Shown here: in pieces, positions 48,701-61,562 of the stretch
Layout: the number at the start of each line of letters is the position of its first letter
How positions within the stretch are numbered: position 1 is the first letter of the stretch
Origin: Hyperoplus lanceolatus
Taxonomy: Eukaryota; Chordata; Actinopteri; Uranoscopiformes; Ammodytidae
Reading direction: 5' to 3'
Assembly (NCBI GenBank): GCA_026929865.2
Contig: CM049408.1
Span: forward strand, 5,996,001 to 6,060,000
DNA length: 64,000 nucleotides
The notes under the pieces: model-generated
Seen by the model: only the letters and a program-made list of their open reading frames with translations
Databases searched by the model: none
Told to the model about the DNA's origin: nothing
Made by a program: the position numbers and the translations under genes

Positions 48701-49877
48701 CTGATAGAACGAGAAAAGACAAAGAGTGTGTGAATTCACATGATAAGCTCACACAGAACATAAAGTCACTGCCGTGTTCTACCTGACTGAATTGATAGGA
48801 CAATTCAGGGCGTAGTGTGACAACTTGCATTTTAAGGAGATGTATCAAAACTAGTGAACAAAAACCAACACTTAGCTCAGAGGTTGACGGTTATCCATCA
48901 AGGTTTTAGATCAAAAAATTAACTCATGCCTGTAGCCTTTTTCCCTTTATTCCTTCACTAGTTAACTCATTCTTCTGACGTCCTCCTGATTGGATCCTAC
49001 AGCCCATCTCTCTTAGTGATTAGTGCATGCTTGTTTAATCAGGATATATGATTATGACTAACCAACTGAATCTGGGGCATAAAGCGAGGGAATACCCTGA
49101 GGACGGGTTAAAGGTCTTAAGGAGCCGCTTATTGGCTTTTAATGCTCATTTTGAGACACATAGGAGATTTTTCCTTTTTCCCGCTTTCTATTTTTATTGC
49201 CTTCTTCATTAAAGCAGGGCAGTATAACAGGGCCTTTAGTAAAACGCTGTTCATGTCAGCGGTTGAAAGCAAAGATGACAGCCGTTTATCAGGTTAAGCA
49301 TGCATGATGAATATATATATATATATATGCATATATAGCCTACATCATGTCAAATGTCAAATATCGTATATGTTGAGATGCAGGCCCCCCCAAGGGCTTT
49401 TTTTTCTTTATTTGATCAGAAATTCAAAGATGTGAAAATGGTAATAACGTTTCAAAAGGTGAAACACAACAGTGAATCACAGACCTGGATCAGGGTCTCA
49501 ATTATATTTGCTAAGAAATGGAATCCAATTCAGTCTTTAAAAAAAGCAAATTTAAGACAAAGTTATTTGAGTCCATGAATCCTTACTATTGAAATGACTC
49601 GAGCATTATCGCTAAAAATCACACCAAATGGTTACTTTTATTTTAGTTTTTACCTCCTAGTGAAAGCTATAATAAATAGTGCATGAGGGATAAGAGTCCA
49701 ACAGCTTGACTAGTGAAAAAGGGTATAATAACCAGCTCTTATCAGTATGACAAAACATTGTTGGTAAAACTCAGTTTGAACTTGTTGATTTTAGTTGGGT
49801 TGATTCCGTAGGTTTAACATAACGTATGAACACATTTTACAAACCATTCTCACCTGTTCAGTTAACTGAAAATGTTA

Positions 49878-50394
49878 AAGGTCACATATTATGCTAAATG
49901 CACTTTTTAAATGTGTTCTAACATATCCATGGGTCCACGGTGTGCCTAGAGACTGCCAAAATATTTAAAAAAATAACAATCTCTCCTTTTCTCACTCTCC
50001 CCCTTTCTGAAACCCCCACCCCTCCCCCCCCAATATACTCCAGTCAGAATTTTCCCCTTTTCTGACCTCACAAACTGGAATGCCAGAAGCTTCCACTGTG
50101 CAGCCCACACCCCTATTTCTTATTGGTCCACGGCCCTGACAGACAGAGGGTGAGGCGTATCTGGCTTCGCTTCCGGACAGGGGGCGGGGGCAGCTCAAAG
50201 ATTGTATATTTACAAGGGGAGCTGCAGCTCTTTTTACAAAATAGGCCATTGTGAGATTAGTTGAACTTCAGCATTGTACAATAAATTATCTGAAAGTTTT
50301 TTTCAGCAAACAATTAAAGAAAAACGTATCAGGGACCACTAAGACCATATAATATGGTGTATAATAGTACCGAAAAGTGTATTATATGGGAGCT
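49878..50394. mobile_element. TTAA-type MITE, family B, copy 3
   Basis: 517 bp flanked by TTAA (49874-49877, 50395-50398). Left end AGGTCACATATTATGC; right end TATTATATGGGAGCT. It shares the internal gggtccacggtgtg and cagtcagaatttt blocks with 20299-20741. No ORF. Confidence 0.72.
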
Positions 50395-52071
50395 TTAAGG
50401 CAGAGCTCACTTGTATCTTTATGTTGAGATAACGTTGTAATGATAAAAAAAAAAAAAAACTTTTGCAGTGTATTCATATTTTTCAATGTATTGTAGAGAG
50501 TTGTCCATGAAGGTCGCAGTGATGTATGCGCACAACTGAACCACAATACCCAAATGCAATAGCTGTTCAAGAGACACAGCTACATTGAGTGGAACAAGTT
50601 TCAAATGTAGCGGTCACAAAGGCAAGTCTCCTCCGCTTCCACATAAGTAAGTCAAGTCCAAGTCGAGCACGCCTCATTTTCAACATGTCTACAGGTCTCT
50701 GCATCATCCTTCCTCCTACATAAGGAAAATGTTGTTTTATGCCCCTTTGGTGTTTGAAAAGATTTTCCACATTTACTCATTGTAACAAGCGACTAATACA
50801 GCAACCTGAGAATTGCATAATGTTAAAAATTCCAATTGATTTTCTTTGTGGGAGTAGTGAGCAGGGAGGTGGAGCATGACTATGTGAGGTCATAACCAGA
50901 AACCACAAAAGGTTTATGGGAAAATGATGTCTTAATAGAGGTCAGGAAAGGGTGATAAAATGACTGGAGGTGTTTTATTCAGAATACCTAATAATGGCTT
51001 TCTTCAGCTGGTTTCTCATCAGCTATACTCGTCTGCCACATACAAGGTTTTACTGATAATCTGACATTTCTAAAACTAGCAAGAGACGAGAATAACACCC
51101 ATCCACAATGATTTATATACTGTACATTCAACAGCTATCACTCTAGATCACTGGTAAAGGTTTAGTCTTTTTTTTTGCCAACTGAATATTAATAGGATTT
51201 CATTGACAGAGAAATCATGCAAACTGTCATATCCATTGTTTAAAATCCTTTTCACCAGAGCTCCAAAGCCACCATTCACATTAGGCTTTGAGTGAACACA
51301 ATTAGCATTAGCCTTGTGCATTTCGCTGTGCACCAACAAATGGTTCGATTGAGAATGGCTCGCAGCAACGAATAGAGAGAAGCCTTTTGAAAAATGAAAA
51401 TCCAAATGATGCCCATCTATCCTCCCACAGATCTAAGAATAGCTGTGTATCATTGAGATGGAAATGCGTGGACAGAGGCACCGAATGCATGCTGGTGTGT
51501 TCGTCACTCATTTGTGTCAATGGTGGGTGTGCGTGTGAACCGACGTGATGCTATTTTGGGGGGGGGGATTTCAATGTTTTTTTTGCCTCTGCAACACTCT
51601 CACTGAATGGTGATTCAAACATAGCCTCTTTGGCTAGCGTTAAAACAAAAAGGCAACATTCCAAACTTGGACTATCTGAGGAGTTCTCAACTGGTCTGGT
51701 TTTAGGGTCTAGGATAGACATGGGGTCATTTTATTGCATTGTTGAGAGGAGCCTGGGACATGGCCAATGACTGGTGCTGTAACTGTTGTGCACATGACAA
51801 ATAAACCGTCTTGAATCTTGGATCTTGGTTCACACACTCCCTGACTGGTACATGCCCGTGTCCTTTAGATTTCACACACTTGGCTTTTAATACAGGTTAT
51901 CTGATAAACATTTGCACCAATTTTGAGCCTGGGTCATCTTATACGATACACATTATTGCAAAAAAATATATCGCCATATTAGTTTTATAAAACAAAGAAA
52001 ACCATACTTTAAATGTTCCTGAAATGGTATGGTGTTGTGAGCTTTACGTTGCTTTAAATGGATCTGCCTTT

Positions 52072-52082
52072 GTGTGTGTGTG

Positions 52083-52135
<53 letters not shown>

Positions 52136-52157
52136 GTGTGTGTGTGCGTGTGTGGGT
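52072..52157. repeat. Interrupted (GT)n microsatellite
   Basis: About 86 bp of GT with a few TT and CG interruptions. Confidence 0.95.
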
Positions 52158-52513
52158 GTGCGATCACAATCTGGACATAATGGTGTTTTATTATTTTCCA
52201 AGTGGCACCCTGAAGAATCCCCGCTTCGGTCTCTCTACTGGTGACACAAGCTCTCCACACTGCCCCCACACACACTGGAGTCACCGCTCAGATATATGCT
52301 GCTTAACACAACCCTCCTCTGAGCAATGCAATGCTACTGTATGACATATTTACAGTAGACAGTGTGTCCACACGCGGGCATGTAAACAGACACACATACA
52401 GTGACAGGGCTGTCTGTGACTTCATCAACCAGAGAGATTATCCTGTGTGACTCAGGTGCATAGTGACGAAGCTCAGTTTGTTTATTTGTGTATGTGTGTA
52501 TTTGTGTCTGTCG

Positions 52514-52516
<3 letters not shown>

Positions 52517-52544
<28 letters not shown>
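52517..52544. repeat. (GT)n microsatellite
   Basis: About 14 GT units. Confidence 0.95.
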
Positions 52545-54611
52545 ACAGCGTGTGAGAGAAGATACAGGCTCAATCAATAGAAAGAGGCAAGGCATGATTC
52601 ATTAACCAAAGTGAAAGATAAGTCCCATGAAGAACTACTTTGGAGATTTAAAATGGAGTTTCAAAAGCAGCAACATTTCCATTTTGATTGCCTTCTTCAT
52701 TTCCTTTGAGCCTGGAGGCTCCTCGGAGGCCCACATATGACTCTGCTTGTTGACTGCAATGACTTAATAACATCCTGTTCTGTTCCTCTGTGACTGGACA
52801 AGGCCCCCTTGGCCTATGGCAATAGGAGTCAGTAACCTTTCAGTTATGAGGTGACTATATATATAAGTATACAGTATGTATATACATTTTTTTCACTAAG
52901 GTTCACATTTAATTACCCGTTTAGATAGAACCAGATTAATAAGGGCCTCAGGGTGCAACCATTACATACTCTCACTGCTATATGATAAGGTGAGCCAAAG
53001 GGCAAAGATTTCCTTTTGCCGACTGTCAACACTTTAATTGGCAGTAGTGGATGTATTTGAGTGCTAATGGCCATGTTAGCACTAGATGACCCTCTGCAGG
53101 CTGTGCATATACCACTACTATTGTATATAACTGGATTGCTAATGCTAACCATTAATAAAAATACAGTAGTTGACGTTTTTTGCTTTTTTATCATCTTATA
53201 AAACACAAAAAGGGCAGCCAGTCTGAATAGTTTTTTTGTTATTTGACAGTAGAAATTTCATAATTTAGTTTTGGTCTGTGATGACTGGTTTGAAGAGCAG
53301 TGTTTATCCTACCATTATACAGGCCTGGCGGGGCCACCAGGCCAACAGCAGCCTGACTTAATAACATTTTTATTTTTTTAAATTTAATACATTTTTAATT
53401 GATTCAGTAATAATCATTTGCGAGCGTCTGCGCGGCACTGTAAGTCTGGTCTACCCCTTGTGTGCGCCTGTCTTTACAACCTCTCGTCTGATCATCCCAT
53501 CAGCTGATCTGTGTGTCTGCTTGTGTGTATGTGTGTATGTGTGTCTGCGCGCGGCGCGATGCGCGTGTGCATTCGGTGCGCACTTGTTAGACACGGAAGC
53601 CAATGAGCAGAAGCATGTCTAGCAAGTAAACATTGAACTAGTGGCGAAAATAAAACCAGCGCCTGCTCTATGGAGATATTAAGGACTCCGTAACAGAGAT
53701 GTTGAACAGGAAAAATTGCTGAACAAAACTTTGAAAGTTAAAATCGCTACGTCGCCGTGGCAACACAACCAATCTGTATCAACAGCAGAGACAGCGCAGA
53801 AAAAAAACGGCATGTTCTCGTTTCAGTAAGTTTACAGAAGTGCCACACTGCTACTGCCTTTGGCATTCATTTATTTTCAAGGGACATATTAATGTATTTA
53901 TTGTTTTAACTGTTAAGTTATCTTGAAAACAGCAGGCTATTGTGGGCCTGCTTTATTTTTTTGTATTTTCAATGCTACTTTATGTTTATGTTTTAAACTG
54001 AGAAATAGGCTAGATGAAATATAATGGTCGGAATAGGGAATTTGCCTTATGTAGCACACATGTTGATAGGCTAATCATGATGTGTAGCCTATGTTAATTA
54101 ATTTATTTTCAACAAGGCTATTTGCATAAAATAGGCTATAGCTTCAAGGTGAGGTGATTCAGATTATTCCAGAAATGAGTACTAGACAGGACCTGTGACC
54201 TATAGGGGAGAGTGGCCTAAGTTGTGCATTTTGGAAGTTGTTCCACCCCTTGTTTCTAGAAAACCGTGGAAGAAATTGGAAATGTGACCACATATTTAAG
54301 AAGAGCCATCCATTTGACTCATCATGTAAAGAAGGGAGACACAAGGAATAAGATATAAGCACATTTAAGATAAAAAAAACTGTGTTTTGCCTTTCAAAGT
54401 AACATTTCCATGATCAAGGTTTTTTGACTATTGTGTCTGAACAATTATAGACAAGTTTGAAAACATTTGACACATGTTTTAGTGCTTTGGTATGCTACAT
54501 TTTGAGTCTATACAGTTAGCACGATGTCAGCCCTAAACTGCTGCATCATGCTTATTATCCAAAATTCTGGGGATGGGGTGATTTGTGCTAAAGGGCCTGG
54601 GTGAGTTATAA

Positions 54612-54955
54612 GTAAGTAAGTAAGTAAAATGTATTTATAAAAGCACATTTATGACAGTTTGCACTGTCCAAAGTGCTGTACATAGTGCATTCAGTAGGTA
54701 AACAATGAAGGTAAAATAACAATAACCAAAATAAAAGACGTAAAGCCCATACATCCACATAAACACAGATAGTAGTGCAGAGGTAAGATAGTTAATGGGG
54801 AGGAAACACCAGGGTGTACAGATGGGTTTTGAGCCTTGATTTAAAGGCAGAAATGTAGGGGAATCAAATTTGTCAGGTGGCATTTGGTTCCACAAGCACA
54901 GAGCAACTAGTGCAAAGTACATTTCTGAGAGTTTAGTGGATGGCTGTATACGCTG
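54612..54955 (-). mobile_element. Retroposon fragment with (TTAC)n tail
   Basis: The left end carries (AAGT)n, that is (TTAC)n on the minus strand. Then aaatgtatttataaaagcac and agtgctgtacat, a pattern of fish LINE 3' ends. The open frame on the minus strand has no known domain. Located inside the TA element. Confidence 0.45.
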
Positions 54956-55431
54956 GTCACCAAAAGAAAGTGATTGTCTACAGTAGCTCAGAAGAGAGTG
55001 ACATCTCAATTCCACTTAACGACACCACTGATGAGAGTTCAGATGGCCAGAAAAATGATGATGGTGACTTTGTAATTTCGAGCTTTGCAGGTAAAACCAT
55101 TAGATCTGCGAGGCCTTGTTTAAGAAAATTGTCCTTCAATCTTTGTCAACTATTTACTTTAAATAAACCTTAAATAAGTAATTGTCAAATGGATTTGTCT
55201 TGCATTACTATTTATGAGATATATAGCAATGGCACAATTCACCCCATGGTATTCTCTCCAACCGCACAACTTACACCACACCGGGGGCAAGTTGTGCATC
55301 AAGACAACTTTTTTTCCGAAAGCTATATTTCTTCAACAGTTTATTCCAGATCCAAAGTTTTTATTGCCAGGGATGCACAACACCCTGAAATATATGTACA
55401 TATTTGACTTGGAGACTTTAAAGTCACTTTT

Positions 55432-56046
55432 AGGCCTTTCACACCACCGCAAAATCGGCGCTAGTTCTGGGCTAGTTCGGAGCTAGAGACAGTGTTTTGG
55501 TTTCACACCACCAGAGAGCAGGCACCGGCCTGTAAAAACCGGTTCAACTCAAACACCAGGATTGAGCAGGGTTTGAGATAAGAACTGCTTGCACCAGCGG
55601 CTGGGGGAGGGATTATCCTGACCAACCAGACCAACACAAACCTCATGCCCGCCATATTTAAAAACACCGCTACTACGAGACGTAAACATAACATAATAAC
55701 CGAACGTAGCGATCAAATTGACCGGCGAGAATACGCTGTATGGGTCCTGTTTGGTTAGGAAAGCAAAACGAGAGCCAACACGTGTAAAAATAAGACGTAT
55801 TCGCCGCTGTTGCTGTGCTTAAAGCCAGCGGTAGCTTTAGCGGTAGCCACAAGAGCAGCGGCGTCGGGCGACGTACACACACGTTTACAGTGACGTCATG
55901 ACGTTGCTCTCTTGCCGGCTCCATGTCTGTCTCCGGTCGATGTGAAACCAACCGGTTCATAACTGGGATAAGGCTGTAACCAGTTTTGAACTGACCCCAG
56001 CACCAGCCTGGAACTGGCTCATGGTTCTTTTTGGTGTGAAAGGCCT
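55432..56046. mobile_element. 615-bp MITE with AGGCCTTTCACACC TIR
   Basis: Inverted ends AGGCCTTTCACACC (55432-55445) and GGTGTGAAAGGCCT (56033-56046). It is nested near the right end of the TA element. TSD not clear. No coding capacity. Confidence 0.65.
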
Positions 56047-56094
56047 GTGTGAGTGAAAAGTTGCACAACTTAGGCCACTCTCCCCTATTAGATA

Positions 56095-56363
56095 GGGGAG
56101 AGTGGCCCCTTAGTGTTTATTGTTTTTTATTGAAATCCACGTGTTTTTCTTCAATAGTTGACATGGCTTGTGTCTCCAAATTATCACAGGAAATGGTTAT
56201 AGGCAGGACATATGACAGTTGTTTACAGAGCACAGAATTAATCAGATTTCGCCTCTCAAAGTGCACCAGATTGATGCATATACTATAAAAGGATAAGGTT
56301 TCTTCTGCAGGGGCATGCCCCCAGACCCCCCTAGAAGGCCAATTCTCACCCAGCAGGAACTAA
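56095..56363. repeat. Second GGGGAGAGTGG-type terminus
   Basis: GGGGAGAGTGGCCCCTTAGT starts at 56095 behind TA, as the left end of another copy of the same TA family in inverted arrangement. No partner end is found, so it is a fragment. Confidence 0.45.
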
Positions 56364-57386
56364 GGGTGTATTCACACATGCTGTGTTTAGTTCGGTTGAA
56401 ACGAACTCAGGTGCACTTCCACCTTCGGTGCGCATCTTTCAGACAGGTGTGAATACAGCAATCGCACTCGGGGGCGGACCAAACAAACGCTCCGAGACCC
56501 AGCTGAAGAGGTGGTCTCGATGCGCTTCGAAACGCACTCTGCTGCAGTTCGTTTGTGGTGTGAATTTGGCCGGAGTCGATCCGACCCAATTGCAGGAAGC
56601 ACTGCGCCTTTTCTTTCTTTTCTTTTTTAATAAATCGCCATCAGCTTCACATTATGGGAAAGTGTTGATGTCGCCATTGTTAGAAAGATTAGTTGTGGTT
56701 TGACCGGGAGCCCCGAGCGAAAATATTACATTTGATAATGACGCGTGCGGATCAGCGATCAGATGGAGAGGAGCGTCTCCCGTAGCCTACAGTGCCAACA
56801 GGTTCACGCTGCGCTTTGCATGAAGTGTGTGTTTTTATTTTTCTTCCCAACGTGACCGTCAATACTGTCCCTGTGTCAGTTTGGAACTGAACTGCGCCGA
56901 ACTGACACCCAGCTGATACACTGCTTAATCAGCTGAGTGTCAGCTTGAGCCTATTCTTCTCTCGAGCCGCGCGTCCAACAGCAACAATACAGTAGGCTAT
57001 ACATTATGTTTCACATCTAGCTACAAGCCACATAACGTGGCATTGACTTAGGGCTACATATTATAACCATATGAAACAACAATAATTAAATTTTCTTCTT
57101 CTTTATTTATAGGCTAGATGTAGGCATTTTTATTATTTTTAACCCCGTATTATATCAATGATATATTTCGCAGTTTTTACTTCGTTCTTCCTGCTTCTCT
57201 CCACCCCAGAATGTCTGTCCAATGAATGAATGACCTCAGATCACGTGTGGTTTTGCTTCGTAAAGCTGGTTCAATTGCAAAAGAGGCAATATGAAAGTGG
57301 ACCACACCAAACAAAAAAAATCTAAACTCTATTTGGTCTGGACCAAAGCAAGTGAACTAACGGACTTTCCATGTGTGAATACACCC
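56364..57386. mobile_element. PIF/Harbinger MITE with TAA TSD
   Basis: 1023 bp with a perfect 17-bp TIR GGGTGTATTCACACATG (56364-56380 and its complement at 57370-57386). Flanked by TAA (56361-56363, 57387-57389), the TWA target of Harbinger. It has a GGACC/GAACTAA-rich interior and no transposase. Confidence 0.85.
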
Positions 57387-58598
57387 TAAAACTCCTGTGA
57401 GAAACACCACATGTACAAATGTACTGAATGTGAAAGCATAACCCTATGCCCTCATTCTTGACGGGCTGTCAAAAGAGGCTCATCCCAAATGGGGTTCGTT
57501 TAATTCAATTTCTTCTAGAAATTTGGTACGCACGCGTCGCACATACTCTTTATCAGCTCTTACCACCGAGCCTAAAAATAATTCTAGGGGAAACACTGAA
57601 GTGGACAGTGGCTTAATTGGAAAACGAACTTGATGATGGTTGTGGGTTTGTTTCTTTATGTTGCTCGGCAACATCGCTGAGTTTTTCCCACTGTTGAACT
57701 CTTAATTGAGAACACTGGAGTGTTTCTGTGAACTGATGGAACTGATTAGGATTGTGCCTTATGTAGTCCTGAAAAACTGTCTTTATTACTGAGAAATGTT
57801 ACTGACTGATGACTAGCTTTATAGTTGTGCTGCGTTTTATGGCTATTTGAATTCATGCATATGTTTACTGTATTCAGTCCTGCATATTTCTAACAACATA
57901 CGACTCCCCCCCCCCTCTCGTTTCCTTTTATGTATCTATTCTTTGGGTAATAACTTTCCTCTACTTGTCATGCATTTAATATTTGCAATGTAACATCATG
58001 GTTATAGGTAATGCTATATGTTTATATCACTTCTTATGTCTGCATTTAGATATCTATGTATACAACATTTATCATTAATCCACTAGTTAACTTTCAATCG
58101 TGCTATTTCCATGTGTTGGTCTCTTTCTAACAGCGTTTTGAACAAATCTGCTCGGATGTTATATTTTATTTTATTTTTCACACATACTGCATAATAACCA
58201 CTGGGGATTGAATATGGCATATGCATGAAGGTGAACCTACTTCCTATAGCATATAGCCGCATCACAAAAGTCACTTCAAGTCAAAACAACACATTATGCA
58301 GACGTGTTCAAGGAGACGAGGTGGAGAGATAAAGTGCTGTGAGATGCCGAGAGTGAGACAAGTGTCTGTGTGCCGACAACTCAAGACTGTTGGAGTGGCT
58401 ATGACAATTTTTTCCCTCACGGAAAGAAAACCTTGAACAATATCTGATCTATCTGAAATGCAAATATGTTCAAAGGCTATAAAACACCTCAACAGACCCT
58501 GCAGAAGGGACGCACAGGAACTGTACTCCCACACAGGCGCACGCACATACACACACACAAATACTAACACACATCAGCGAGCAGGCATGAAGGCAGGC

Positions 58599-58621
58599 AG
58601 GCGCACGCACGCACACGCACG

Positions 58622-58657
<36 letters not shown>
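58599..58657. repeat. (CA)n microsatellite with CGCA interruptions
   Basis: gcacgcacgc then a run of CA units. Confidence 0.9.
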
Positions 58658-58659
<2 letters not shown>

Positions 58660-59977
58660 AAGGCAAATGCAGATACACAAACATAAGTGCACTGCAGCCT
58701 AAAACTGTCTCTCTGTGTTGATTTTCCTGGGCTCCTAAATCTGGTTTGGGGGCAGAGACGGTGCCCACTCGATTCTTTTATGCACTGCAGCAGGTTTTTA
58801 TGGGGGAAGCAGAGAGATGTATCCAACTCATCTCATGGGCACAGCACAATCAGGTAAACGAGAAGGAAAAGTGAAAATGAAAGGTGGCGTTGGAGGAAAT
58901 GGTCGGAGGAGACACAAAAGCAATCCGGCAAAAAAAAAGCAAATACAAAATATTGTGCAACTGTGTGGTTGTCGATGACGGTCACAGTGCAACATTTAAA
59001 CACTGACATTCTCTGAAAACCATGCAAGCTGCAATGGAACAATCTCATTACTAAAAATTGTTCACTTTTGCAGATAGGAACTCAGTAAGCCATACTATAG
59101 AATATCTTATATCCATTTTATTTGATGTGCCGAGTGGACCCTTATGATAGGTATTGGGCTGGGATCTAGTCATTTCATATTGGATTGCTACGTTAAAAAA
59201 GAATTCCAATGTAAATGGAACCCTTATTTTCACAGTATTCTGCTGTCCTCCGCTAGTGTTGGGGGCTGCTACTCTCTTTAATGACAGACAGGCTCTACAC
59301 TACAGTGCAACATTTCACTGCATATATAAAAAAGGGAAAATGAAGAGTGTGGGAATGTGAAAAAAGGTATTTGATTACGCCAGCGCTGGAGTGTGTTCTC
59401 ACACACCAGGCTTGGCAACATTTTCCTCAATAATTTAGGCTAATAAAATGCAATAGTTTCGAAACAGGGCCAGTATTTGGCTGACTTCGCTAGTGGAAAA
59501 ACAAGACAAGTAATATCAGATGGAGTTGTGAACATAGTGGAGCATTTAGCAGGGAAAAAGAAATACAGGACTAACATTTACTGGGTCAATGACATGACTT
59601 CAAAATGAACGCTATTGCTGCTCTACATCTCTTTTCTAATATTTTGTTAATACGCAGCCTAGGCTCTGTTAAAAAAAAGGGCATGAGGCTTGCTATGGTT
59701 AAAGTATAACATTTGAACCTAAAAGGTGAAATGTAATTTTTGTGTTCACAGCTGGTTTGCGGCTACACCAAAAAAGAAGAAAACAAAATCAGTTATTGTA
59801 GGTTTAAATACAGTCACCAAATAGCATGCCATCTGAAGAACACTGCTTCCATACACTGTTACATACAGCTCTGTGAAATAATAGAACTTGAAGTAAAGAC
59901 AGTGTTGCCTATGGCCCCGGAAGGATACTATCCATGTTAGTTCTACAGAAATTGTTTGACGCCTTCTGTGAGATGTA

Positions 59978-60001
59978 AAAAAAAAAAAAAAAAAAAAAAA
60001 A
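59978..60001. repeat. poly-A tract
   Basis: About 24 consecutive A. Confidence 0.9.
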
Positions 60002-60111
60002 TCCACAGGGACAGATGCGTTTGATCTGCATCCTCTGAAAATCTCCAATAGCTTTTCATATCTTTAATTGGACATGACTCTTTGGTGTACATCGACAGAG
60101 ACACACACAAA

Positions 60112-60112
<1 letters not shown>

Positions 60113-60145
<33 letters not shown>
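60113..60145. repeat. (CA)n microsatellite
   Basis: About 16 CA units. Confidence 0.95.
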
Positions 60146-60147
<2 letters not shown>

Positions 60148-60499
60148 CCAAACCCACTTGATACTAGTGACCCCAGCACTTCCCTCTTTATTTACTATTT
60201 TGTATTTTATATGGGAAATTTAGCTTATTTTGGTTTGAACCTAAGCGAAACCTCCACCGCAACACAAGTTGTGACTACAAATCCTACCCAAACACACATC
60301 AAAGCTTAAAGTAATGTCATTAACGTTAACATTCTATCTTCTTAATCCATGTTAAAATATCTCAGAATCAGAATGGTTGACTTGTCACTGCTTTAACATA
60401 CAGTATATGGTTTTATTCAGATGGAACCTTTTTGTTTGTATTTGTTGTGTGAAAGCTGTAATGTATTTTGTCCTTTTCTGTTGTCTGGACATTTTTAAC

Positions 60500-60602
60500 A
60501 GCTGCTGTTGCCTGTCTTGACCAGCTCTCCCTTGAAAAAAGAGATTCTTAATCTCAATGGGACTCAACCTGGTTAAATAAAGGTTAAATGCAATAAATAA
60601 AA
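60500..60602 (+). mobile_element. LINE 3' tail fragment
   Basis: Reads gagattcttaatctcaatgg then cctggttaaataaaggttaa and an ATAAATAAA tail. This is the same hairpin and terminal text as the 3' end of LINE 2 (complement of about 27800-27870), so it is a short 5'-truncated copy of a related L2/Rex1-like LINE. Confidence 0.7.
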
Positions 60603-61210
60603 AGTAGCTTAATCTACATCTATTTAACACCAACCAGCTAGAGAGGGTAGGTGCTTGATAGCATTTGTCTTTCAAAGTATCTGTTCTTCTAGTTGCCTGC
60701 CTATAAAAAACATTATATAAGAAATGAAGACGGAATCTTAAGCAGGTGAATCTCCAGGCCTACAGAATAGCAGTGATTTGACTTCGCATAATCAATAACT
60801 TCTACAGAAAAAGAAGCAAGCAGGGCCGTATAGTCACATCAAAAGACAGGAGTCTGATGCTAAAGTCCATGTAAACTGTACATTATTGGTTAAAACGTGG
60901 GTGTCTGTCAGAGTATTTCAACATCTCTCCCCCCCTCCCCCATTGCCGCTCTGTAAAGCAGAAAAAAACATTAGAGCGATGGTCTGTTTGAAGACAGGGG
61001 AAGAATAAGTAACGGAGAGAGGTAAGAAAGAGAGCGGAAGAGGGAATAGAAATAGAGGTATAGAACACGGTAGCTCAGGGGGCTTACGAGTTTTTTTTTT
61101 TTTTTGCGTTTCGGAGCTCTTAGATCTGGGGCCCCTCGCTAAAGGAAGGTAAAAGTGAGATATCAAACAACTCAGGAGTGATGAAAGAGGAGAGGTGGAG
61201 GAAAGAGAAA

Positions 61211-61211
<1 letters not shown>

Positions 61212-61259
<48 letters not shown>

Positions 61260-61264
61260 AGGGT
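61212..61264. repeat. (GA)n microsatellite
   Basis: About 25 GA units ending in GGGAGGGAGGG. Confidence 0.95.
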
Positions 61265-61525
61265 AAAGCTCTCTTCTAATGCACATTGTCTTTTTTTTTC
61301 ACTGCGTTTCAGTGGAGCGAGGGACGACCTTGCTTGGTAGAGCACACACACGGCTCTTCTCTCTCTCTTTTAAGTCCCACTCACTCTCTGGCTTTCCCTT
61401 TGAGGATCAGCCAGAGGGATCAGCAGAGGAGAGGGAGGCAGCCATAGGAAAAAAGACAGAGAAAGATGGAGGGAAAAATGAGACAAGGCGGCAGACATGT
61501 GAAAAAACAAGAGGGAAGTAAGGTA

Positions 61526-61562
61526 GTGTGTGTGTGTGTGTGTGTGTGGGGGGGGGGGGGGT
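61526..61562. repeat. (GT)n followed by poly-G
   Basis: About 11 GT units followed by about 13 G. Confidence 0.9.

Larger units (their letters stand above)
48701..54204 (-). other. babam2: babam2 intron, first part
   Basis: No babam2 exon found. It contains the TTAA MITE at 49878-50394, a (GT)n at 52072-52157 and another at 52517-52544. 53317-53800 starts acaggcctggcggggccacc and may be an hAT-like relic, but ends are not resolved. Confidence 0.55.
54205..56085. mobile_element. TA-flanked DNA transposon with 24-bp TIR (pogo-like?)
   Basis: Perfect 24-bp terminal inverted repeats starting GGGGAGAGTGGCCTAAGTTG (54205-54228) and mirrored at 56062-56085. TA lies on both sides (54203-54204, 56086-56087), the Tc1/mariner-pogo target. 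A remnant frame near 54960-55100 reads SSSEESDISIPLNDTTDESS and DGDFVISSFAGK, like C-terminal tails of pogo-type transposases. Internal insertions: a retroposon-like fragment at 54612-54955 and a DNA element at 55432-56046. The next TE end starts 10 bp further on. Confidence 0.68.

Noticed and set aside
54635..55015. 126-codon minus-strand frame
   Set aside because: Falls in a retroposon fragment with a (TTAC)n tail; no domain recognised.
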